Assembly (NCBI RefSeq): GCF_004005815.1
Contig: NZ_SACK01000001.1
Span: forward strand, 620,001 to 684,000
DNA length: 64,000 nucleotides
Source of the DNA: Mucilaginibacter limnophilus
Lineage (GTDB): Bacteria; Bacteroidota; Bacteroidia; Sphingobacteriales; Sphingobacteriaceae
Reading direction: 5' to 3'
The stretch's first letter is position 1. The number at the start of each line of letters is the position of its first letter. The notes under the pieces were generated by a model, which saw only the letters and a list, made by a program, of their open reading frames with translations, had not been told where the DNA came from and ran no database searches. The position numbers and the translations under genes are program-made. Of this stretch, positions 54,585 to 63,119 are shown piece by piece.

Positions 54585-56813
54585 ATGAAATCATTAAGCA
54601 AATTAAGCTGTTTGCTGTTTTTAGGCTTAGCAAGCCATACAGCTTCGGCGCAAAAATTAACATCCTTTGTAGATCCGTTTATAGGTACCGGCGGGCACGG
54701 GCATACTTATCCCGGTGCAACGGTGCCTTTTGGTATGGTACAGCTTAGTCCGGACAACGGACGCAATGGCTGGGACTGGTCAAGCGGTTATCATTATAGT
54801 GATACAGCCATAGTTGGCTTTTCGCATACCCATTTAAGCGGTACCGGCATAGGGGACTGGTGCGATATTTTAACTGTACCATTAGTTACCCATAAAGCTG
54901 ATACCGGCGTTACTCGCTTTGGCTTTTCGCATGCAAACGAAACGGCAAAACCTGGTTATTACAAAGTGAAACTTAACAACGGCATTATTGCTGAGCTTAC
55001 TGCTACCGAAAGATGCGGATATCATAAATATACTTTTCCGGCCGGAAGCTTACCCGCAATAAAATTTGATTTGGGTTTCTTTATCAATTCAGACAAGCCG
55101 GTTGAAGGCTGTATTCATAAGGTGAATGATTCAACAATAGTAGGGTACAGGTATTCTACTGGTTGGGCTAACAAACAAGGTGTCTATTTTGCCGCACGCA
55201 CATCAGTTCCATTTAAACAATTGCTGTTATCTGCCGATAAAAAGCAACACCAGGCGGGTACCGAAACGAAAGCCGAATATGTAGGCGCCCAACTACTTTT
55301 TGAAAAAGCAGGAGTAGTGCTGCTAAAGGTTGGCCTTTCATCAGTTAATGAAGAAAAAGCGCTGGCTGCTATCGGCGAAATAGGAAATTATAGCTTCAAT
55401 CAAATTTATACAGCTGCTGATAGTAAATGGGAGAAAGAGCTGCAAAAAATTAAAATCACTTCAGCGGATGATGATGCAAAGAAAATATTTTACACCGCGT
55501 TGTACCACACTTGTATGGCGCCGGTTTTATATTCGGATGTCGATGGTGCTTATCAAAATGCCAAAGGCGAATTCATAAAAGGCAGTGGCCAACGTTACAC
55601 GGTGTATTCATTATGGGATACTTTTAGGGCGCTTAATCCGCTGTTTACTTTAATACAGCCCGAGCGAAATACCGACATTTTGAACAGCATTATGGCCTTT
55701 TATAATGAAAACGGCGCGTTGCCGGTTTGGGATTTAAGTACCAACGAAACCAATACCATGGTGGGCTATCATGCCATACCCGTTTTGGCCGACGCAATAT
55801 TAAAAGGCGTAACAACAATTGATGCACAAAAGGCTTACGCGGCAATGCGTAAAAGTGCTTTTCAAAACGTTCGGGGTACTCCTGATTACATTAAATACGG
55901 TTACATTCCGAAAGAAAAGCTTACACAAAGCGCTTCTGTAACCATTGAATATGCGTATGATGACTGGTGCATTGCACAGGTGGCGAAGAAGCTTGGTTAT
56001 ATGGACGATTATCTTTTGTTCTCAAAACGCGCCATGTCTTACCTTAATCTTTTCGACAAAACTACAGGCTTTATCCGCGGAAAACATGCCGATGGCAAAT
56101 GGGTTGAACCGTTTGATCCGTTTCATTCTGAACATGATGGCGCTAACTCCGTTTATACCGAAGGAAACGCCTGGCAGCACTCATTTTTTGCTCCTCATGA
56201 TGTTCGCGGACTTGCCAAGGCTCATGGCAGTAATGAGGCACTTCTGAAAAAGCTTGATCAATTATTTAACGCAAGCTCAGAAGTAACCGGGGAAAACGTA
56301 TCGATGGATATTTCAGGTCTTATTGGTCAATACGTGCATGGCAACGAGCCAAGTCACCACATTGCTTACATGTACACCTTTTTAGGTCAGCCCTGGAAAA
56401 CTCAGCAACGTGTACGGCAAATAGTTGATTCGTTGTACACAGCAAAGCCTGATGGTTATGCAGGTAACGAAGATTGCGGCCAAATGAGTGCCTGGGCGGT
56501 TTGGAGCATGGTAGGTTTATATCCGGCTAACCCGGCAGGTGGCGAATATGTGATTGGCAGCCCGGCGATTAATAATGCGGTTATTCAGCTTCCCGGAAAT
56601 AAAACACTAAAAATAAATGCAGTTAATAACAGTAAAAAGAATATTTATGTTGCCGCTGTAAAATGGAATGGTAAACCATATCCGCTTACGTATTTTAAGC
56701 ACGATAAATTGTTGCAAGGCGGTACCATTGAATTTATCATGAGCAGTATCCCTGTAAAAACATGGGGTATAAAACCGTCATCATGGCCATATTCAGCAAC
56801 TGATATTAAATAA
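54585..56813 (+). CDS. GH92 family alpha-mannosidase
   Basis: A 742-residue calcium-dependent exo-alpha-mannosidase type enzyme. It has the full family signature: VDPFIGTGGHGHTYPGATVP, PFGMVQLSPDNGRNGWDW and SHTHLSGTGIGDW in the N-terminal sandwich, then HGNEPSHHIAYMY (Glu588) and AGNEDCGQMSAWAVWSMVG in the barrel. The signal peptide ends near ASAQ. It follows DUF3823 after 123 bp. It differs from the GH92 at 46270, which lacks the N-terminal motifs, so the two may act on different linkages. Confidence 0.95.
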   Translation: MKSLSKLSCLLFLGLASHTASAQKLTSFVDPFIGTGGHGHTYPGATVPFGMVQLSPDNGRNGWDWSSGYHYSDTAIVGFSHTHLSGTGIGDWCDILTVPLVTHKADTGVTRFGFSHANETAKPGYYKVKLNNGIIAELTATERCGYHKYTFPAGSLPAIKFDLGFFINSDKPVEGCIHKVNDSTIVGYRYSTGWANKQGVYFAARTSVPFKQLLLSADKKQHQAGTETKAEYVGAQLLFEKAGVVLLKVGLSSVNEEKALAAIGEIGNYSFNQIYTAADSKWEKELQKIKITSADDDAKKIFYTALYHTCMAPVLYSDVDGAYQNAKGEFIKGSGQRYTVYSLWDTFRALNPLFTLIQPERNTDILNSIMAFYNENGALPVWDLSTNETNTMVGYHAIPVLADAILKGVTTIDAQKAYAAMRKSAFQNVRGTPDYIKYGYIPKEKLTQSASVTIEYAYDDWCIAQVAKKLGYMDDYLLFSKRAMSYLNLFDKTTGFIRGKHADGKWVEPFDPFHSEHDGANSVYTEGNAWQHSFFAPHDVRGLAKAHGSNEALLKKLDQLFNASSEVTGENVSMDISGLIGQYVHGNEPSHHIAYMYTFLGQPWKTQQRVRQIVDSLYTAKPDGYAGNEDCGQMSAWAVWSMVGLYPANPAGGEYVIGSPAINNAVIQLPGNKTLKINAVNNSKKNIYVAAVKWNGKPYPLTYFKHDKLLQGGTIEFIMSSIPVKTWGIKPSSWPYSATDIK

Positions 56814-56837
56814 TTGAACATGCTATATTGTATAACT

Positions 56838-58259
56838 ATGAAAAAAGTATTAAAACTGATTTTAGTACTACTTGCCGTCATTGGTCTTTCCACAGAAGTT
56901 CATGCGTTAGCAGTGGAAAGTAAAGTATATAACGTAAAAGATTATGGTGCCGTTGGTGATGGGAAAACTTTGAATACCGATGCGTTAAACAAAGCTGTAA
57001 CCGCGTGTGCCGATGCCGGTGGCGGTATGGTGCTGGTGCCGCAAGGCAACTACCTGAGCGGTACTGTTGTATTAAAAAGCAATGTTACTTTTTATCTGGA
57101 AGAAGATGCTACCATTATTGGCACAACCGAACTTTCTCAATATAAAAGTCTTCCGCTAAAACTTAATAATCCTAAAGAGCCGGTGATGTTACGTTGGGAA
57201 AACATAGACCGGTGGACACGCGCGCTGATTTTGTTAGACCATGTAGAGAACGTTACAATTGCCGGTTCGGGCACAATTGATGGTGCATCGGTAACCGACC
57301 CGCGAGGGGAAGAGGGCAGGCGCGGGCCTCATGCTATTATCATGGGCAACTCAAAAAATATAATCATAAAGGATATCAGAGTTACACGTGCAGGCAATTA
57401 CAACATTATGGGCTTTTATATTGAAGATGCCAAATTCAGTAGACTCTCAATTATTGAAGGCTCTGACGGTATTCACATCCGCAGCGGTAAAAACTTGCTG
57501 ATTGAGGGTTGTAAATTTTATACTCGTGACGATGCTATTGCCGGTGGTTACTGGACAAATATGCTTATAAACGACTGTTTGCTTAATACATCGTGCAACG
57601 GTTTAAGGCTAATTATGCCGGCCAATGGGCTTGAGGTGAAAAACTGTATAATATCTGGTCCGGGTGTATTTGGACATTACAGGCAAAATTCATTTAACCC
57701 GGTATCAACCAATACACTTGCAGCATTCATATTACAACCCGGTGCCTGGGGTGGTGCTCCCGGCAGGTTGGATAATGTGTACATACACGACATACGCGTA
57801 CGCGACCTGAATACACTTTTTTCATTTGTATTGAATGAAAACAACAACAGCCGCAACATCCGTGTTGAACGTGTTAACGCAACCGGTATTAACATGGCTG
57901 CCTGCGCGGTTGAAGCTTGGCCAACTGATAACTGGTTTGAAAAAGTATCATTCAAAGATATCAACATAACATATAACATTAAGGATGCCGCCATTTTAAA
58001 TACTGCTGAAATTAACCGCCCGCGTACTGAGGCACGGCCATTGCCTTATTGGGGATGGTATGCGCGTAATGTAAAACAACTGGAGCTAACTAACATTACA
58101 CTTAACTATACAGGTAATGAAAAACGCCCGGTAGCAGCTTTTGAAAATGTTGGCAGTGTAATAATGAACAACATAAAGTACAAAGCGGTAAAAGGAATAA
58201 AGCCTTTTGTGTATAAGTCATCAACCAAAGTCCAGCAAACAAAGGTTGTTGCATTTTAA
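56838..58259 (+). CDS. GH28-like parallel beta-helix glycosidase
   Basis: A 473-residue exported beta-helix protein of the pectate-lyase/GH28 superfamily. Its start at 56838 gives the signal peptide (VLKLILVLLAVIGLSTEVHA). The N-terminal DYGAVGDGKTLNTDALNKAV is the usual start, and the conserved acidic pair is Asp231-Asp232 in TRDDAIAG. Other GH28 motifs, such as the G-H-G and RIK blocks, are not clear, so the substrate may not be polygalacturonate. An upstream ATG at 56814 exists. It probably belongs to the same transcript as GH92. Confidence 0.82.
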   Translation: MKKVLKLILVLLAVIGLSTEVHALAVESKVYNVKDYGAVGDGKTLNTDALNKAVTACADAGGGMVLVPQGNYLSGTVVLKSNVTFYLEEDATIIGTTELSQYKSLPLKLNNPKEPVMLRWENIDRWTRALILLDHVENVTIAGSGTIDGASVTDPRGEEGRRGPHAIIMGNSKNIIIKDIRVTRAGNYNIMGFYIEDAKFSRLSIIEGSDGIHIRSGKNLLIEGCKFYTRDDAIAGGYWTNMLINDCLLNTSCNGLRLIMPANGLEVKNCIISGPGVFGHYRQNSFNPVSTNTLAAFILQPGAWGGAPGRLDNVYIHDIRVRDLNTLFSFVLNENNNSRNIRVERVNATGINMAACAVEAWPTDNWFEKVSFKDINITYNIKDAAILNTAEINRPRTEARPLPYWGWYARNVKQLELTNITLNYTGNEKRPVAAFENVGSVIMNNIKYKAVKGIKPFVYKSSTKVQQTKVVAF

Positions 58260-58280
58260 TTAACAACCATTAAATCAAAC

Positions 58281-58310
58281 AAAAAAGGATGGCATTTGCC
58301 ATCCTTTTTT
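58281..58310. terminator. Bidirectional intrinsic terminator
   Basis: AAAAAAGGATGGCA and TGCCATCCTTTTTT form a near-perfect stem, with A- and T-tracts on both sides, between the convergent GH28-like gene and the minus-strand glycosidase gene. Confidence 0.9.
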
Positions 58311-58326
58311 GTTTGTAGGTATAAGA

Positions 58327-59841
58327 TTACTGCTGTATAAAGTTCCACTGTTCTGAATACCATGCTGAATCTGATGGGGTGGTGCTCATGTCACATTCAG
58401 CATAACCAAGCTGACCTTCGTTATTTACAAAGTTATTTGTCCAGCGGCACTTAATTGATTTCCATACAGTTGATATGGTAGTAAGTGTAAAGTGGCTTGA
58501 TAGAGCGTCGGCCTGTATGGTGGTGCAGTTTAAGTTGGTTGGCCCGTTTTCGGCATGCATATATTCGCCTGTGGCTTTGTTTTTAATGCGGGTAAATCCG
58601 CTGTAAGTTTCAAGGCTCCATAAATAAGCATCGCCCGTGCCCGAACCATAGGTTACCCTTGTACCACCATCAAGTAAATATTGGGTAGGCTGCCACCTGT
58701 TTTGAATGCGGTAGTAAGTGGTAGCAGATGTATTCATCGCGTTTACAAAATTTTGCCAACCGGGTTTGTTTGTACCGTTTGATAGCTTCAAGCCGAAATT
58801 TTGTTCTCTGTCGGCCGGGTTTGTACCTAAATCTTTATAAGCGTACCAAAACAATGGCCCAGTGTACGACCAGCTTCTCCAGCGTGTGTAAGCATCTGTA
58901 ACAAACTGAGCCTGCTGTGCCTGTGTAACGCCGCCAATATTGCTGTTACCTGTATGCCAGCCTACTTCGGTGCCCCAAATCTTTTTAGCGCCATCGCCAT
59001 TATTTGTCATTATCTGATAAAGGTCGGGCACTTTGTTAAAGGTGCTGTATATTGAAGTGCTGTACGGTCCGTCGGGGAAACAATAGGGGTGTATGCCAAT
59101 GGCATCCATATAGTTTTTACCGCTGTTAGCATAAATGCCGGTTAAAAAGTCGGTAGGACTAATATCAGCACCGTTCGTAACCGCCGGTGATAAACCCGCC
59201 GATACAATAGTAACGCTTTTTCCCAGCGCTGTGGCTGATGCCCTAACCGCGTTCGCGCCGTTTTTTAGTACGATGTTGGTGTAATTAGCAACATTACAGG
59301 TAGGTTTCCAAAATGCAGTGATATTAGGCTCGTTCCACATCTCCCAGGCGTCTACACCTTTAGGTATATACCTGTCGGCACAAGCCTTAACAAAGTTATA
59401 CCAGGAAGTTGCATGTGCAGCCGTTGGTGGATATTTATCGTCGGCATTGCCACCGTTGGCCCATGACGGGCAGTAAGTAGGAATAACCAGCACTTTGAAA
59501 CCCTTGGCTATGGCAGCGTCTATCACTTTGTCAAACTGGGTAAAGTTCCAGGTTGTGCTTGTCGGCTGTATCACACTCCAGGGTAAATCCATACGAATAT
59601 ACAGAGCATTGGTAGCATCAAAGTCGTTCATAAACTGGGTTATTTGTGCATCTGTCATATAAGAGATTAATGACGGGCACATGCCACCGGTAGCGTTTTT
59701 TGTCGACATGGTTTTTTTAGCCGGTTTAGGAAGGTGATCGGCCTTATTATTTGTTGGTGATACTTCTGTACGTTTACATCCCATTATAGCAAACGCAATG
59801 ATAGCGGCGCAAAGCATTGCGCCATTTCTTAGTTTTTTCAT
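58327..59841 (-). CDS. Clan GH-A lipoprotein glycosidase with ricin-like C-terminal domain
   Basis: A 504-residue lipoprotein (lipobox AIMGCKRTE). The catalytic barrel (about 55-370) resembles GH39/GH5-like and PslG-like enzymes: RMDLPWSVIQPTS, the acid/base MWNEPN (Glu171) and the nucleophile GTEVGWH (Glu292). Residues about 375-504 form a ricin-type beta-trefoil lectin (YYRIQNRWQPTQYLLDGG, with repeated QW-like turns). It would cleave an internal glycosidic bond outside the cell, held by the lectin domain. A close paralogue without the lectin domain lies at 60098. Confidence 0.85.
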   Translation of the reverse strand: MKKLRNGAMLCAAIIAFAIMGCKRTEVSPTNNKADHLPKPAKKTMSTKNATGGMCPSLISYMTDAQITQFMNDFDATNALYIRMDLPWSVIQPTSTTWNFTQFDKVIDAAIAKGFKVLVIPTYCPSWANGGNADDKYPPTAAHATSWYNFVKACADRYIPKGVDAWEMWNEPNITAFWKPTCNVANYTNIVLKNGANAVRASATALGKSVTIVSAGLSPAVTNGADISPTDFLTGIYANSGKNYMDAIGIHPYCFPDGPYSTSIYSTFNKVPDLYQIMTNNGDGAKKIWGTEVGWHTGNSNIGGVTQAQQAQFVTDAYTRWRSWSYTGPLFWYAYKDLGTNPADREQNFGLKLSNGTNKPGWQNFVNAMNTSATTYYRIQNRWQPTQYLLDGGTRVTYGSGTGDAYLWSLETYSGFTRIKNKATGEYMHAENGPTNLNCTTIQADALSSHFTLTTISTVWKSIKCRWTNNFVNNEGQLGYAECDMSTTPSDSAWYSEQWNFIQQ

Positions 59842-60068
59842 TATTTGGTTTTATTGGTAATGTCCGCCGGGGAGGCGGTTGTAATTGGTAAATTGTAAAG
59901 AGTGATATTGTGCCTTTGTGATTAAACCTTCCCCTTTAATAAGAATTAATCACGGCGTAATAGCCGGGCGTGTAATTGTTAAGTTTTCATAGGAGGTATG
60001 TTTAATGAGTTCATGCTTGATACGTGATGAAGTTAACGTTGCCGGATTGCGGCGCTTTGCAAAACAAA

Positions 60069-60094
60069 AAATGGGCAGCATACGCCGCCCATTT
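60069..60094 (-). terminator. Intrinsic terminator of the 370-residue glycosidase gene
   Basis: Stem AAATGGGC / GCCCATTT with a loop of about 10 nt; on the minus strand it is followed by a T-run. It lies just 3 nt past the stop codon. Confidence 0.8.
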
Positions 60095-60097
60095 AGT

Positions 60098-61210
60098 TTA
60101 TTTTAATGCATTTATATACGCCTGCCACGCTGGTTTGTTAGTGCCATTGTAAAGCTTCAAACCAAATTTTTGTTCCCTGTCGTTCATGTTAGTACCCAAG
60201 TCTATATAATTATACCAGCATAACGGACCGGTGTATTCCCATTGTGCCCATAGTTTGTAAGCCAAAGTGATGTACTCAGCCTGTTTAGCCTCTGACACGC
60301 CGCCTATTACACTGTAACCGGTGTGATATCCGAATTCGGTACCCCATATTTTTTTGTTGCCATCGCCATTATCAACCATTATCTGGTGTATGCGTGGCGT
60401 CATTTGGAATAAGCTCCATTCAACCGTACTGGCAGGGCTTTCCGGAAAGCAATAAGGGTGATGGCCAACAGCATCCATAAACTCCTTACCGCCTTCTTCA
60501 TAAATACCCTTCAAAAAATCCATCGGATGAATATCCCTGCCGTTAGAAGCAGCTGCAGCCAAACCGCCCGATATTACGGTGACATTTTTGTTTAAAGCGG
60601 TTGCCGAGGCTTTTACCGCGTTATATCCATTCTTTAAAACAATATTGGTATAAGCCTCAACATCACACACCGGTTTCCAGAAAGCAGTAATGTTCGGTTC
60701 ATTCCAAAGTTCCCAGGCATCTACCCCCTTCGGTATATACCTGTCGGCGCACGCCTTTACAAAGTTGTACCAGTCAATAGCATGTTCTGGTGTTGGCGGA
60801 TATTTATCGTCGCTGTAACCGCCGTTGGCCCATGCCGGGCAATAGGTAACTATAGGTAACACTTTAAAACCGTGTGCGGTAAGCGCATTAATTGCACGGT
60901 CGTACGGACCGAAGTTCCAGCTATCCTTTCCGGTTGGTTGTATTACGCTCCATGGTAAGTCCATGCGTACATACAGGCCGTTCGTTTTTTCGTATTCTGT
61001 TAAAAAAGTGTTCAACTCATAATCGGTCATGTAAGGGAGCAGCGTAGGACAAATGCCACCCAGCGGATTTTTCTCTTTTGGCTTGGTAGGTGTAGTTGTT
61101 TCATCATCCGGTTCTTTTACAGGATTAGGAGAATTTTTTTTGCAACCTGCCAATACAATAAAGGTGACAAGTGCGGCAAGTAAAATCGGGCGAAGTAAAA
61201 ATTTGTTCAT
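60098..61210 (-). CDS. Clan GH-A lipoprotein glycosidase, lectin-free paralogue
   Basis: A 370-residue lipoprotein (lipobox IVLAGCKKN). The catalytic barrel is closely similar to that of the 504-residue protein: MDLPWSVIQPTGKDSW, LWNEPN (Glu171) and GTEFGYH (Glu292), with the same residue numbers. It ends after the barrel. The acidic/Thr/Lys-rich linker (EPDDETTTPTKPKEKN) after the lipidated Cys may lift the domain off the membrane. The two look like a recent duplication followed by gain or loss of the lectin domain. Confidence 0.88.
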   Translation of the reverse strand: MNKFLLRPILLAALVTFIVLAGCKKNSPNPVKEPDDETTTPTKPKEKNPLGGICPTLLPYMTDYELNTFLTEYEKTNGLYVRMDLPWSVIQPTGKDSWNFGPYDRAINALTAHGFKVLPIVTYCPAWANGGYSDDKYPPTPEHAIDWYNFVKACADRYIPKGVDAWELWNEPNITAFWKPVCDVEAYTNIVLKNGYNAVKASATALNKNVTVISGGLAAAASNGRDIHPMDFLKGIYEEGGKEFMDAVGHHPYCFPESPASTVEWSLFQMTPRIHQIMVDNGDGNKKIWGTEFGYHTGYSVIGGVSEAKQAEYITLAYKLWAQWEYTGPLCWYNYIDLGTNMNDREQKFGLKLYNGTNKPAWQAYINALK

Positions 61211-61617
61211 GAGATATTGATTAAAAATTGGTTGTAAGTAAGTCTGAGCGCTGCTTGTACACCTGCATGCGCTATTGCTTACCTAATTTTATAAGGTGTT
61301 TATCAGTATGTTCGTAATTGGCTTGTAAATGCTCTTATGAGAAAGAGAATACCCTAAAATAATTTTTTCGGTTACTTTTGGGTTAACTATGGGTTAATGA
61401 CGAGGTTTATTAAATAAGTTACTGTAAATGAGGTGTTTAAATTTGTTGGCTTTTATTTAAGTATCTTTTTGAATAACCGAAATACTTAGCCTAAGTTCAA
61501 ACGATTTATATAACTAATCTGATGTTTTTTAGAAAAAAGATACCTTACTATAATTATTATGCTGTTGTTAACCTTTAAATAACTGTTTCATATCATTTTT
61601 GGGCAACCATTATAAGC
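61211..61617. other. AT-rich divergent intergenic region
   Basis: About 400 bp between the lipoprotein glycosidase (minus) and the GH140-like gene (plus). It must hold promoters for both. No strong palindrome or repeat could be picked out by eye. Confidence 0.5.
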
Positions 61618-63084
61618 ATGTATATGAATAAGCATTACTTTTTTAACATACCAGGAAAGCCAAGGCATATAATCGTAGCAATGATATGCCTTGCATTTAC
61701 CTGTTCATTTGTGCAGGCACAGCATCTGGTAGTTAAGCCGTCGTCAACTATTATTGAAACCAGCGACGGCAAACATTTTTTATGGCTTGGTGATACTGCC
61801 TGGGATTTGTTTATCAAATTAAATAAACAACAGATTAACCAATATCTCGATAACAGAAAAGACAATGGTTTTACTGTAATACAGGCGGCAATTTTAGGCG
61901 TTGACGGTACTGGCCGAAAAACAAATGCTTACAACGAACTGCCTTTTACCAAACAAGGCGTGCCCGCTATAAACGAAAAGTATTTTAAAAGGATTGATGA
62001 AGTTATTGATGAAGCCGGGAAGCGTGGTTTGTATATGGCTTTATTACCTACCTGGGCAGCAGGCATTTTTAATAAAGAAGGTAAAAGTTCATTATTGAAT
62101 ACGCAAACCGCCTATGAGTATGGCCGCCTGTTAGGAAAACGTTACCGTGATAAACCGGTAATATGGATACTGGGTGGCGACCGCAACGTACAGACAGATA
62201 ATGAATATGAAATATGGAATGCCATGGCTAAAGGCATTACTGAAACTAATAATGGCCAAAACCTTATCACCTATCACCCCACAGCGCCGGTAACTTCAAG
62301 CTACTGGTTTCATAATCAGGCATGGTTGTCATTTAATGGTATTCAAACAGGGCACGAGCGGAAATTTAATCCGGTTTATGAGTTTGCTGCCGTTTTCAGT
62401 CAATCGTTACCTTTAAAGCCGTATGTAAATCTAGAACCGGCGTACGAAGACATAGCTGTTCAATTTTGGAAACAGACAGATTACGCCGCGGCCGGTAAAA
62501 CCGTTGATGATGTGATTGGCAACAAAGGTTTGATAAAAGATACTTCGTTTTTTAAAAAAGGCTTTTTTGACGGATATGATATACGTATGGAAGCTTACTG
62601 GACATTTTTTGCAGGTGGGGCTGGCTATACTTATGGTAACAACGCAATTTGGCAAATGTACAGGCCTGGAGACAAATACGAGGTTGCCGCGCTGCATTAT
62701 TGGAACACCGCACTAAACAGGCCCGGTGCCACAGCCATAAAATATATGCGGCAACTGTTTACACAATATCCGCTTGGTAGTTTTCATATCGATCAATCTG
62801 TTATTTATGGTGCCAACTTTTATAATGATGAACATATAAGGGCTGTAGTAGCTAACAATAATTCCTTTTTACTTATCTATCTTAATAAAGGACAATCGGT
62901 ACGGGTTGTTATGAATAAGCTGCAAAGCTCAGGCGAAGCCTACTGGTTTAATCCGCGAAACGGAGAGAAGCAATTAATAGGCAAGATTGAAAACACCGGT
63001 ATTAAAACATTCAATCCGCCAAAAGAAAACACTCCAGCGGGTAACGACTGGATTTTAATTTTACAAAGCTCACAAACTAATTAA
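61618..63084 (+). CDS. GH140/DUF4038-type glycosidase
   Basis: A 488-residue exported (beta/alpha)8 enzyme of the DUF4038/apiosidase-like GH140 group. The signal peptide ends near FVQAQ, followed by LWLGDTAWDLFIKL and VIQAAILGVDG. Conserved WILGGDRNVQTD and LEPAYED segments fit the catalytic region; a C-terminal putative collagen-binding-like domain (about 390-488) has VRVVMNKLQSSGEAYWFNP. GH140 apiosidases act on rhamnogalacturonan II side chains, but related proteins act elsewhere. An ATG at residue 3 is an alternative start. Confidence 0.85.
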   Translation: MYMNKHYFFNIPGKPRHIIVAMICLAFTCSFVQAQHLVVKPSSTIIETSDGKHFLWLGDTAWDLFIKLNKQQINQYLDNRKDNGFTVIQAAILGVDGTGRKTNAYNELPFTKQGVPAINEKYFKRIDEVIDEAGKRGLYMALLPTWAAGIFNKEGKSSLLNTQTAYEYGRLLGKRYRDKPVIWILGGDRNVQTDNEYEIWNAMAKGITETNNGQNLITYHPTAPVTSSYWFHNQAWLSFNGIQTGHERKFNPVYEFAAVFSQSLPLKPYVNLEPAYEDIAVQFWKQTDYAAAGKTVDDVIGNKGLIKDTSFFKKGFFDGYDIRMEAYWTFFAGGAGYTYGNNAIWQMYRPGDKYEVAALHYWNTALNRPGATAIKYMRQLFTQYPLGSFHIDQSVIYGANFYNDEHIRAVVANNNSFLLIYLNKGQSVRVVMNKLQSSGEAYWFNPRNGEKQLIGKIENTGIKTFNPPKENTPAGNDWILILQSSQTN

Positions 63085-63119
63085 TATATAAGCCGTGCAG
63101 GCTGCATCGAAAAATAAAT

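Noticed and set aside
57400..57620. Assignment of the beta-helix protein as true polygalacturonase
   Set aside because: Only the Asp-Asp pair is clear; other GH28 catalytic blocks are not identifiable, so only GH28-like is claimed.
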